NCBI GenBank assembly: GCA_034509755.1
Contig: CM067551.1
Location: 14,194,501 to 14,258,500, forward strand
DNA from: Anisodus tanguticus
Lineage: Eukaryota > Streptophyta > Magnoliopsida > Solanales > Solanaceae
Direction of reading: 5' to 3'
Length of the DNA stretch: 64,000 nucleotides
Made by a program: the position numbers and the translations under genes. The notes under the pieces were generated by a model. The model was given only the letters and a program-made list of their open reading frames with translations. It was not told the origin of the DNA and did not search any database. The number at the start of each line of letters is the position of its first letter. Position 1 is the first letter of the stretch. Below, piece after piece: positions 55,391-64,000 of this stretch.

Positions 55391-56317
55391 ATACTTGGTA
55401 CATGGACTCAGGCGCCACATCTCACGTCACCCAGTCTGCAGGTACTATTCCAAAAATATTTAGTTTAAAGCATCCTCAATATGTTACAAGTTGGTAGTGG
55501 ACAACGCATTCCGTTAAGGGTTATGGTACCTCATACACACAACCTCCTCATCTACCCTTCTCCCTCAAAAACACCCTATATGCCCCACACATGATTAAGA
55601 ACCTCATATCTGTCCACCAATTTACTCGTAATAATTCTGTCTCTGTGGATTTTGACCCTCTTGGTTTTACTGTGAAAGATCTTCATACGGGGACACCTCT
55701 TACGAGATGCAATAGCACGGGGGATCTCTATCCATTCACTTCCACCTCCGCTGCCAGATCTTGCTCTCCCGTTACTCTAGCGGCTGTTTCTTCTTCAACT
55801 TGGCATAATAGGCTTGGTCATCCAGGAGTCCCAGTTTTTAATTTTCTTAGAGGCAACAATTTCATTGCTTGTAATGGGAAACTTGCCCAAAATTGTGTTT
55901 CTTGCTCTTTAGGCAAACATATTCGTCTTCCATTTAAATCATCTACTAGTGTTACATTTGCTCCTTTTGATATCATACATGCCGATTTATGGACATCTCC
56001 TATCTCTAGTTCTCTCGGTCATAAATACTATCTTGTGTTGCTTGATGATTTTTCACACTACGCTTGGTTATACCCTCTTTAATTTAAATCGGAAGTGTTT
56101 GTCAAATTTCTTGAGTTTCGCAAGTTCATTCAAACACAATTTGGAAAAGGCATAAAATCATTTCAATGCGATAATGGTCGTGAATTCAATAACTCTATGT
56201 TTCACCGCTTTTGTACCAATAATGGCATGGTCTTTCGCTTCTCCTGCCCTCACACCTCACCATAAAACGGTAAAGCTGAAAGAATCATCCGCACCATTAA
56301 CAATATGATTCACCCTA
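55391..56317 (+). pseudogene. Copia G protease and integrase N-part
   Basis: Protease TWYMDSGATSHVTQ at about 55395, shifted from the gag frame. The open frame 55591-56082 has IKNLISVHQFTRNNSVSVDF, TWHNRLGHPGVPVF, CVSCSLGKH and HADLWTSPISSSLGHKYY, LLDDFSHYAW, then a TAA (56080). Then FQCDNGREFNN and CPHTSP, followed by a TAA where relatives have Gln, and NGKAERIIRT. Confidence 0.85.
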
Positions 56318-57520
56318 TTGATTCATGCCTCCCTCCCTCCACCCTTCTGGGTCTATGCTGCTAAAATGTCAGAATACACTCTAAATATTCTCCCTACTAG
56401 CACTCTTCACAATATAACCCCTACCGAAATCCTCTACCATAGAATCCCCTCTTATGATCATCTACGAATTTTTGGTTGTCTGTGCTATCCCAACCTTAGC
56501 TCCACCACCCCTCACAAGCTCGCTCCTAGGTCCACTCCATGTGTCTTTCTAGGATTCCCGCCGAACCATAGGGGCTATCTATGCTATGACTTGTCGACTC
56601 GTCAGATCCACATATCTCGTCACGTCACATTCGACGAGACCACATTCCCATTTTCGAATCTTCCAAAATTCCAAAAACAGGACTACTCATTTCTTGACGA
56701 GTCTGCCATCTCTCTCCTCATAATCGAACAACTCACATCCTCTGTTCCATCGTCAGAGCCGCGGCCTCGAGGGGAGGCGCCGCGATGCCTGATTTCCAAA
56801 GAGCAATCTTTTGAAACACCGTCGACAGCGCCGCGGCCCCCAAACTTCAGAGAAGCCTGTCAACCTTCTAGAGCCGCGACTCTCGATCCAGGAGCCGCGG
56901 TGCCTCCGACGGCTTCGCCCCCACCTTCTCCTTATCCGACTTTACCCCCCGTCTCAGACACCACTCCGCCACCCACTGTCCCTACCCATCCAATGGAAAC
57001 TCGTTCAAAGAATGGAATCTTCAAACACAAAGTCTATTTCAACTTGTCTGCCCAAACCATCTCTCCACTTCCAAAGAACCCAAAATTGGCCAAACAAGAC
57101 CCTAATTGGAATACGGCTTTGTATGAGGAATTCAATGCTTTAACTAAACAGCACACGTGGGATCTAGTACCTAGACCTGAGGGGGTGAATGTCATTCGTT
57201 GTATGTGGCTATTTCATCACAAGTTCAGAGACAATGGGGATCTTGAGAGGTATAAGGCCCGTCTTGTGGCTAATAGCACAAATCAGCAGGAGGGCATTGA
57301 TTGTGGTGAGACCTTCATCCCGGTTGTCAAACCGGCTACCATCCGCACAGTTTTGACCATTGCCATGGGCAAACACTGGCCGATCCATCAGCTTGATGTG
57401 AAGAATGCATTCTTACATGGGGATCTGAAAGAGACAGTCTACATGCATCAGCCACCAGGGTTCACCTATCCAGCAGTTCTCACTATGTGTGCCGTCTCCG
57501 TAAGTCACTATATGGCCTGA
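56318..57520 (+). pseudogene. Copia G integrase C-part, linker and RT start
   Basis: Open over 400 codons: LPPPFWVYAAKMSEYTLN, LRIFGCLCYPNLSSTTPHK, CVFLGFPPNHRGYLCYDLS, then a Pro/Ala-rich linker (EPRPRGEAPR, SRAATLDPGAAVPP, PTVPTHPMETRSK). RT follows: DPNWNTALYEEFNAL, TWDLVPRPEGVNVIRCMWLF, GIDCGETFIPVVKPATIRTV and HQLDVKNAFLHGDLKETVYM. A frameshift near 57490 ends it. Confidence 0.9.
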
Positions 57521-58666
57521 AGCAAGCCCCCCGTGCGTGGTATGATCGCTTTGTCAGGTATATCTTGCAGATTGGGTTTGTATGCAGTAAGAGTGATACA
57601 TCACTTTCATTTTTCATCGAGGTAGTAGCACTACTTACTTATTACTTTACGTGGATGATATTGTTCTTACTGCCTCCTCCGACGGATTGAAAAATGAGAT
57701 TATTGTCTTGCTCAAGTCCGAATTTACAATGACTGATTTGGGGAAGCTGAGTTACTTTTTGGGGATATCAGTGACCAGGTCTGCCAATCATATGTTCTTG
57801 TGTCAGCGTAAGTATGCAGAAGAGATTGTGTACAGGGCTAAGATGGCGAACTGCAAAGAGGTGCCTACTCCAGTTGATTCCAAATCTAAGCTCAGTGCTA
57901 TGGATGGTGCTTCAGTCTCTGACCCTACTCTATATAGGAGCCTTGCAGGTGCACTTCAGTATCTCACATTCACCAGGCCAGACATAACTTATGTTGTTCA
58001 GTATGTGTGCTTATTCATGCATGCCCCCAGGGAGTCTCATTTCACTGCTCTTAATCGTATCATTCGATACATTAAGGGCACTCTTGATTATGGTTTGAAC
58101 CTATACCCCTCTACACCAGACAGGTTGCTTTCATATACGGAAGCCGATTGGGCAGGGTGTCCGGACACGCGACGTTCCAACTCCGGCTTTTGTGTTTTCT
58201 TAGGGGATAATCTGATTTCTTGGTCTGCCAAGCGACAGGCTACCCTATCTCGCTCCGAAGGCCGAGGTTTGAGTACGAGACAGAGGCGTTGCAAATGTAG
58301 TAGGCCGAGATTTGTTGGCTCAGAAATTTACTGTTAGAACTTCAGTGTCCTTTACGTCAGGCATCTATTGTGTATTGTGATAACATCTCTGCCATCTATC
58401 TTTCTCATAATCCGGTTCAACATCAGCGAACCAAGCATATTGAGATAGACCTACACTTCGTTCGTGAGAAAGTTGTGTTAGGCCATGTCAGAGTGTTACA
58501 TGTTCCATCATCCTATCAGTATGCAGACATATTTACCAAAGGACTTCCCAGACAGTTATTTCTTGACTTCAGATCCAGTCTCAGTGTCCAGTCTCCTCCC
58601 GCTCCGACTGAGGGGGTGGGTAAACGTGTAAATATAGGAAACAATATATTCCCTACCCATAATTAG
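57487..58666 (+). pseudogene. Copia G reverse transcriptase and RNase H
   Basis: MCRLRKSLYGLKQAPRAWYD in one frame. After a shift at about 57650 comes the YVDDIVLTASS palm motif (intact), FTMTDLGKLSYFLGISVTR and YLTFTRPDITYVV. RNase H reads YTEADWAGCPDTRRS (TDAD changed to TEAD) and WSAKRQATLSRSE, then a shift, YCDNISAIYLSHNP, TKHIEIDLHFVREK and ADIFTKGLP. Two to three frameshifts, otherwise well conserved. Confidence 0.9.
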
Positions 58667-58824
58667 AATAATTCCATATATTGTGTAAATATAATTATGG
58701 TAAGACTATGATTCCTCTTTTGTATTGGCTTAGGATTCCTATTGTATAAGGGATGAATATTGTACTCTATATATACCTTGATATTAATGAAAGACTCCTC
58801 AAGGGAGATTAATATCATCTCACA
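58619..58824 (+). repeat. 3' LTR of copia G
   Basis: Starts GGTAAACGTG (TG mutated to GG), ends CATCTCACA and is followed by the TSD ACTTG. Confidence 0.9.
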
Positions 58825-59336
58825 ACTTGTTTTCCCTACTTTCATTGGAGAAGTCATTTTTCTCAATTTTGAGGAACTTGTTTTCCTAAAAGAGATATTT
58901 TTCAATTTATTTTACCAAACGAACATGAGAAAATTGAAAAATATTTTCCAGAAAATGTTTCCCTCCATACCGAACACACCCATAGTGTATTCTTATATCT
59001 GACCAGATTTTTGAATTGTAAAATACAGTGTATTCTCAAATCTGGTTGAATTTTCATTCATCTCCATGTTGAGTGTAAATACAGGGTATTTTTGTATTTT
59101 CGCATGTATTTTTCTATATTCCTAAGGAGGAATTTTCCTGTAAATCTCTGTATTTCTGTATATCTTTTTGCACCATGTATGTATTATTTTTTCAGGCATG
59201 TGATGTATTTTTGTTGTTTGTATTCTTGTTTGACATGTACTTTTTGTGGTTATCTACCCATGTATACACCCCTATATTTTTGTTGTTTTTATCGTATACA
59301 CCCCTATATTTTATGTATTTCGCCTTGGTTGTATTC

Positions 59337-59470
59337 GTTGCGCGAACGAATACAGTTGATACAGGTTGTATTCATTGCATGAACTAATACAATTGACATA
59401 GGTTGTATGCATTGCGCGAATGAATACAGTCGACACTAATTGCATGTATTCATTGTGCGAACGAATACAG
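59337..59470. repeat. GCGCGAA.GAATACAG tandem words
   Basis: Four spaced copies of TTG..CG(C/A)GAA(C/T)GAATACAG or near variants, alternating with TGTATTCATTG text, which gives local inverted pairing. Part of the outer element body. Confidence 0.6.
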
Positions 59471-59580
59471 TGAGTACATGCGCTTGACAACTAAAGATTT
59501 GCTACGAATGATAAATAGTGAAACTATAGCTGCTAATGTTAATTAGGCTCCAAACTGTAGTGGCTTATGAAAATTTCTCT

Positions 59581-60350
59581 ATTTTTCTTTAACTTAATCC
59601 ATTTTGATCCTTCAAGACAGTCCAACCCGCCTATTTGACACCCCTAGACGGAACTAAAACAAACACATTTTCACCATTATTTTTCCAATAAAAAAATTAT
59701 ATTGCCTACAGAATGCTCCATAACCTTAAACATCTAGAAAAAAAATATCACACATTAGTTGAACAGTGTTGGACTATAATTTTTCCAGCCTAGCTAGTTC
59801 CAGTCAATTTGTTGGCCATAAGGATTTACACAATCCACACGAATTTTCGGCGATCATGGTATAGCACTTGTAATAGTTTCACATGATTCAAGGAGGTTAT
59901 GCCAATAATTGTCAACTTTGCACAAGATAATTAGGGCTACTAACGTATGGCATGGGAGGCTTCAATTGCTATCGTTATTTCTCAACCACCCTTTGTTGTA
60001 AGAACAAAATTGAATACCTCTATACGAGGTATCCGTGAAAACCTTAATTGCAAGGGTTATCCTTTCTCATTTTTACAACACCATTAAGAAAAGAATCTTA
60101 AGTTGTGGCCTCATATTATTTTTATTTGTAATTACGAAACTGTCGGTTGATTTATCACTTAATTAATTTTGCTCCATTTTGTTGCCTGTAACAGTGTAAC
60201 TTGGAACAACAAATTTGACTAATTGCTTATTGCTTACACCACAAAAATTGTTTAAAAAATGTCGAGCCGGTGAATTATTTTCCATCGGTTTGTCTTAGAA
60301 GTGTAGATAGGACGTGTGGAGGGGGCAATACAAGTATGGAAAGCAAAGAA
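59581..60350. other. Intergenic DNA, no gene recognised
   Basis: Apparently unique, AT-rich, no coding or repeat signal that I can name. Possible distal host DNA. Confidence 0.4.
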
Positions 60351-60359
60351 ATGAGAAAA

Positions 60360-60930
60360 AATTTGGGGTCATTCGCACAAATGTCCCGTATTTTGGGTGG
60401 TCTTCAATTTTTTCCTTCTAATTTGTGTTCTTTAATTTTTGTCCTTCATTATCTTTTGGCGCGGCATAATTAGAATTTCGCAAGGCATAATTGACGTTTA
60501 ACTTCAACATATGTATCATAACATCTACACAAACTATGTCGGATAAGGCATAATTTCCAACACTCTAACATAATATGAAAAAAGTCATAATTTCAGATTT
60601 CGAAGACATAATTAGCGTTTAACTTCAACATATGTATCATAACATCCAGACAAACTATGTCAGATAAGGAATAATTTCCAACATTCAACATAATCTAAAA
60701 CATTACTATAAAACTATGTCACATAACTTAATTCCTACATAATTTATGTTGTGCGACGCAATATTTCAATTTTTGAAGAGAAAAATATTATAGAGATTAT
60801 GCCTTGCGAAATAGACATGGATATTTTCATAAAATAAACAGTATGGCCAAAAATTAAAGACCACGAATATGAAGGGAAAAATTAAAGACCAGTGCATTTG
60901 AAGGGAAATTCGCGAAAAATGAATTTTTGG
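60360..60930. repeat. Intergenic repeat with internal 120-bp duplication
   Basis: The edges face each other: TCATTCGCACAAATGTCCC at left, AATTCGCGAAAAATGA inverted at right, and CTTTAATTTTTGTCCTTC against AAATTAAAGACC. Two tandem units at about 60485 and 60609 share GTTTAACTTCAACATATGTA, TCATAACATC and ACAAACTATGTC. This type is common in Solanaceae intergenic DNA, as I recall; class unknown. The frame 60270-60473 overlaps it and is not credible. Confidence 0.5.
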
Positions 60931-61401
60931 ATGAAATATCAAGGGTGGAAAGTATGATTTTTTAGATTAGTATTTTTCAAAGTTTTTTGTAGTTTATAGA
61001 GAAATACAATTTATATGACTCTAAAGTAAGAACTTCCTCAATCACACTTTATGTTTTGCTTGGGGATAAAAGAAAGCTTAAATTGTAATTTGTAAATTGT
61101 AACTATATATGTTATGTATCTCTAACTTCTTATAGCCAAGGGAGTGTGTTATCTACTATGTTACGCAAATTCGTTTCTTTTACTGTGTTATCTTGAATAT
61201 GATTATAAGTATTCAATAAAATGCATGAAGTTTTTTCGCTATCTTTTCATATGTCCTCATTCTTGTGTGACGTGTTACACCCTCGTCGAACATTTATATT
61301 ATATAGGTGATCCACACAAAAAAATGTAGTAGAAAATCTAAAACGGATTAACTTGCATATATACTAATGGACAATTCAAAGAATTGTTTATATTATCAGT
61401 A

Positions 61402-61642
61402 CTCCCTTCGGATAAAAAAGAGTGCCCATTTTTAGAGTAAAAAAGAGTGTTCACTTATCAATTCAAGAAAGAATTAATCTTACTTTTCCATATTTGCCCT
61501 TATATAGTGTTAGGTAATCAAATTCCAGTACATATTTAATTAGAGGCATTTTAACCAAATTACTTATTTTTATCTAGAAATTTGTATTTTCTTAACGGGT
61601 GTGCAAAAGGCCAAGTGGAAACTCTTTTTTATCCGGATGGAG
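61402..61642. mobile_element. Stowaway MITE with TA duplication
   Basis: TA at 61400-61401 and 61643-61644. Ends CTCCCTTCGGATAAAAAAGA and, inverted, CTCCATCCGGATAAAAAAGA. 241 bp, non-coding. Confidence 0.8.
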
Positions 61643-61665
61643 TATATTTTGTATTGTTGTACTAG

Positions 61666-62240
61666 TGAAGTAATAAGCTGGTTTGGAGACTTACAATTGT
61701 TCTTCGCGGCGGAAGCGGATCGTCCGCAACAATCACGACTCTTTGGGAGTCCTTACGTGATCGGACGAACTCCCTAGTTCCACAACCTAATTACCCTCTT
61801 TAATGTATGTAGAGAATAAACCCTACCAATCTGGACGTGAACAACTTCGTCTCTCAACACCCATAGTGGAGTTTATATATATTGTATTAAGGTTAGGATT
61901 AAATTAAATAATGGACCGACTCACTTAGCTAGCAACTCTTATGGATATATTAGATCCAAAAGATATTTTTTCTAACATCCCTCACACATAAAGAAGTGTT
62001 CATGCTCTGATATCAATGAAGTAATACAATAGTTTGGATACTTAAAATTGTTTTCATCGGCAACAACGATTGCACACAGAGAATAAGCTCTAACCATGAA
62101 CAACTTCATCTCTCAACAATCGTAGTAGTGTTTATACAGACCGTGTTAGCGTTAGAGTTAGATTAACTAATAAACCGACTTATTTAGCTAGCACCCCTTA
62201 TAGATGCATTATGCTTAAAAGATATTTTTAATTTCTAACA
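61666..62240 (-). mobile_element. TRIM element (two LTRs, 39-bp interior)
   Basis: Minus strand: LTR1 62240-62017 (TGTTAGAAATTAAAAATATC to TATTACTTCA), then PBS TTGATATCAGAGC (62016-62004), a few bases with a purine tract GTGTGAGGGA, then LTR2 61977-61666 (TGTTAGAAAAAATATC to TATTACTTCA). The LTRs share GCTAGCTAA, AGTCGGT, GTTGAGAGA.GAAGTTGTTCA and TTATTCTCT. LTR2 has about 90 extra bp (GC-richer, 61700-61800). The flanks ACTAG and CGTAG match only partly. No coding capacity, so it would need proteins in trans. Confidence 0.75.
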
Positions 62241-62336
62241 CGTAGCGACTTACGTCATTTTTAAGGCCACTAATTTTACTTTTTATATTTGTTACTTTTA
62301 TTATTTCTTAGAAATTAGGACATCAATATATAAAAG

Positions 62337-62345
62337 ATAAAAGTT
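62337..62345 (+). promoter_or_regulatory. Candidate TATA box upstream of SAUR
   Basis: TATATAAAA, about 320 bp upstream of the proposed first splice donor. Another weaker candidate is TTTATATGG near 62623. Which of them is used, if either, cannot be told from sequence. Confidence 0.3.
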
Positions 62346-62665
62346 GGGAAAGCCAAAAACAGTTGAATGCCAAAGGATAGGGAGAAAAAAAAGGATGCAA
62401 CCTTCAAACGATGTGTACATAAGCGCAAAGAGGAGTCTAATTTAATCATTTATGATATGGAAGTTAATATGACATTTTATTCAAAATCATTCTTCATTTT
62501 AATGGATTCCCAAAAATCTATTGAACTCTGTAACAAAAGAAAAACAGATCCTTCTATCTTCTAGCCCAAAATTATACCTTCCACCATTGTCCATTTTAAA
62601 GTTCTTCTTCCCCTTCTAAGCTTTTATATGGTCATATAATGCCTTTTGACCGATCCAATCTGCAG

Positions 62666-63747
62666 GTAATTAAATCAACACCAAATCTTATATTGTTTTT
62701 TTTTGTCATTTAATTTGTCTAATTTCTCTTTGCATCATTAGCTTGATTGTCTTTCATATCATATGCATCTAATTTCTGTTATTAGGGGCGGATGCAAGTT
62801 TATATAGTTATAAAGGAATATAAATTATTACGGTACTAATTAATTTTAGACCTATAAAATTTTGGATTTGCCTTTGTATGTTATGTTTACCTTTTTCTGT
62901 AGTGTTTTTTTTTGGTGAATTGATCACATTGGATATGCTAGTTAATATTGTTTTCCTTACAACTTCTTTTCTGTATCATTGCATGATTGTTGGATCGTAT
63001 CACAAAGAAGATATGCAATGACCTGTTTTAATTTTTTTAATCTTGTTTTAGTGTCAGCTTTGAAATCTGATAAATTACCCAAATTACAAAATTATTTGAT
63101 CCAAGATTGAGTTAATAAATTAAATTCTTAGTGTTTGAGGTGGCGTTTAACAAACATCCATATTTGATGGATCCAATATTGAGTTAATAATTAAAATCCC
63201 TACTGTTTTTTTTTTTTTTTTTTGAGTCGAAAGAGGGAGAATATTAGGGTGTATTAAATAACAAATCAAGAAGAAGAAAAAAAGCAACTAGCTTTATGCC
63301 ACCGCCACTCTTTGTTCATTACAATCCATGATTGCTATAATGCTAATAATTTAATTTTATATATGCTCATGTCTTTGGATGTACAATATATCCTATATGT
63401 TAAAGTAGTATTTTATTTGCTAAAAAATATTGTATTAGCTGCTCATCATGTGATTGCAAAATGATTTTCATTTTATGACCAAGCCAAGTCATACGCGATT
63501 TAGTTTTTCACATGGATTGAAGCACTAAAATAATACAGCTAAGAAAACCAAAATTGAATGTGTCTTAGCACATTGGATCTCTCTTTAATATATTAACCTG
63601 TTGAGTAGGATATCAGGCTATATTGCATTAGTTCATAAGTTTTTTAAGTTACATTATATAGTATTTATTATAGCTTTAATTTGTCTTTGCTTCTAAGAAA
63701 TTGAGGAAACTTATTCCTGGTACATGTATATAATAATGAAATTGCAG
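62666..63747 (+). other. Putative 5' UTR intron of SAUR
   Basis: Donor CTGCAG/GTAATTAAATC at 62665/62666 and acceptor GAAATTGCAG/AGG at 63747/63748. The interior is T-rich with a poly-T tract near 63200, typical of plant introns. The coding start is 130 bp after the acceptor. Short upstream ATGs occur in the proposed exons (62639 and 63764), each followed soon by a stop. Inference only. Confidence 0.4.
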
Positions 63748-63877
63748 AGGAACAAGATCTGATATGAGTCATATTAGCAAATAGAAGGGCTTGTGATCAT
63801 CAATCCCAAATTGGTAATATTCTTCTCATCATCATCGTCGTCAATCTTGTTGTGATAATAAGCAAAGGAAAGGAGAA

Positions 63878-64000
63878 ATGGATGAACATGGAGGAGGAAG
63901 CAAGGTGACAGGTATAAGGCAAATTGTGAGACTCAAAGAGTTGTTGCATAAATGGCAAAATGTAACACTCAGTCCCAAAGGTACTAATGAACATCCATTT
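63878..64000 (+). CDS. SAUR: SAUR family protein, N-terminal part (cut by window end)
   Basis: ATG at 63878 in the context GGAGAAATGG, open for 41 codons to the window end. It begins MDEHGGGSKVTGIRQIV, then RLKELLHKWQNVTL. The motif TGIRQIVRLKELLHKWQ is the N-terminal signature of one SAUR clade (Auxin_inducible family). Those are small proteins of about 90-150 residues induced by auxin, which in studied members inhibit PP2C-D phosphatases to activate plasma-membrane proton ATPases. The conserved SAUR core (VPKGYLAVYVG-like) should follow outside the window. It is the only host gene I can support here. Function of this copy is inferred from family only. Confidence 0.8.
   Translation, partial: MDEHGGGSKVTGIRQIVRLKELLHKWQNVTLSPKGTNEHPF

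Larger units (their letters stand above)
53934..58824 (+). mobile_element. Copia element G
   Basis: 206-bp LTRs (53934-54139 and 58619-58824) with about seven differences, TSD ACTTG (53929-53933 and 58825-58829), PBS, PPT GACTGAGGGGGTG and all copia domains. 4,891 bp. Gag-pol is broken by several stop codons and a few frameshifts. The young-looking LTRs suggest a fairly recent insertion into the foldback MITE. Its gag is related to that of D. Confidence 0.95.
46318..58981. mobile_element. Foldback MITE split by copia F and G
   Basis: Left end GGGTGTGTTCGGTATGGAGG (interrupted by F after GGGTGTGTT, resuming at 52939). The right end, read inverted at 58981, has the same 20 bases, then GAAACATTTTCTGGAAAATA. 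Both arms continue with TTTTCTCATGTTCGTTTG. The core is the C-rich/G-rich array at 53090-53900. A family with this terminus is common in Solanaceae, as I recall. ATA flanks both ends, too short to prove a TSD. Without the two insertions it would be about 1.2 kb. Confidence 0.75.
45882..59580. mobile_element. Outer inverted-repeat element hosting the nest
   Basis: The left arm has GGAAAAATTACATGATATAA and, 30 bp in, TATTTATCATTCGCAGC. The right arm, read inverted, has GAGAAATTTTCATAAGCCAC and CTATTTATCATTCGTAGC. The intervening host-like text (46000-46317 and 58982-59480) is then the body of this element. It holds repeated GTATTCTCACATCTG-like words on both sides. Boundaries and class are uncertain. 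Confidence 0.35.

Noticed and set aside
59092..59387. Two overlapping hydrophobic frames near 59.1-59.4 kb
   Set aside because: Low-complexity Phe/Tyr-rich translation of TGTATTTTT-type repeats inside the outer nest element.
60270..60473. 67-codon frame MNYFPSVCLRSVDRTC...
   Set aside because: Its second half lies in the repeat at 60360-60930 and the first half has no support.
62367..62564. 65-codon frame MPKDREKKKDATFK... upstream of SAUR
   Set aside because: Not similar to any family I know, starts close to the candidate TATA box, and is most likely 5' flanking or untranslated DNA.
1..64000. CRISPR arrays, bacterial operons, tRNA or rRNA genes
   Set aside because: No regularly spaced short direct repeats with unique spacers, no clustered coding genes with ribosome-binding sites, and no cloverleaf-like or rRNA text were found by reading; the tRNA-like matches are retrotransposon primer-binding sites.

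Overview
The window is plant nuclear DNA, AT-rich and made almost entirely of transposable elements. The element set (Ty1/copia retrotransposons, hAT transposons, Stowaway-type MITEs, a TS-type SINE, TRIMs, and a GGGTGTGTTCGGTATGGAGG-ended foldback element) resembles Solanaceae repeats; that assignment is from memory of the families, not from a search. No bacterial, organellar, tRNA, rRNA or CRISPR feature was seen. The only likely host gene is a SAUR (small auxin-up RNA) coding start at 63878, cut by the right window edge.

Layout. 1-3337: minus-strand copia element (A) cut by the left edge. 3338-6090: old intergenic DNA with a SINE and two MITEs. 6091-11126: complete but dead copia element B (LTRs plus TSD TTTAC). 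It sits between two diverged copies of one ancestral segment (about 5030-6085 and 11590-12835). 12196-12566: palindromic LTR-derived unit with a perfect 5-bp TSD. 12927-16411 and 26958-30399: two related hAT elements with broken BED-type transposases, both on the minus strand. 19715-26375: an old, long-LTR copia element (H) that split a Stowaway-like MITE. 30834-34092: copia element C, whose leader carries a TRIM segment exactly between two primer-binding sites. It is fused head-to-head with the minus-strand copia fragment D (34093-36468). 39241-43935: copia element E (TSD AATAG) with most of its 5' LTR, PBS and gag start deleted but a long open RT-RNase H frame.

45882-59580 is a nest: an outer inverted-repeat element, a foldback MITE (46318-58981) with an expanded C-rich/G-rich minisatellite core, and two copia elements inserted in it, F (46327-52933, TSD GTGTT) and G (53934-58824, TSD ACTTG). 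F and G are the youngest-looking insertions: F keeps one reading frame over most of gag-pol with three stop codons, and G has 206-bp LTRs with about seven differences. 59581-62240 holds unannotated DNA, a repeat with internal duplication, a MITE and a minus-strand TRIM. 62241-64000 is the SAUR promoter, a probable 5' UTR intron and the coding start.

The copia elements fall into two broad kinds. A, B, C, E (and more distantly D and G) have short LTRs with a TGGTATCAG-type PBS, a Trp/Pro-rich gag tail and a repetitive linker between integrase and reverse transcriptase. F and H have long LTRs (0.8-1.2 kb) with no visible initiator-Met PBS. No element in the window looks autonomous as it stands.
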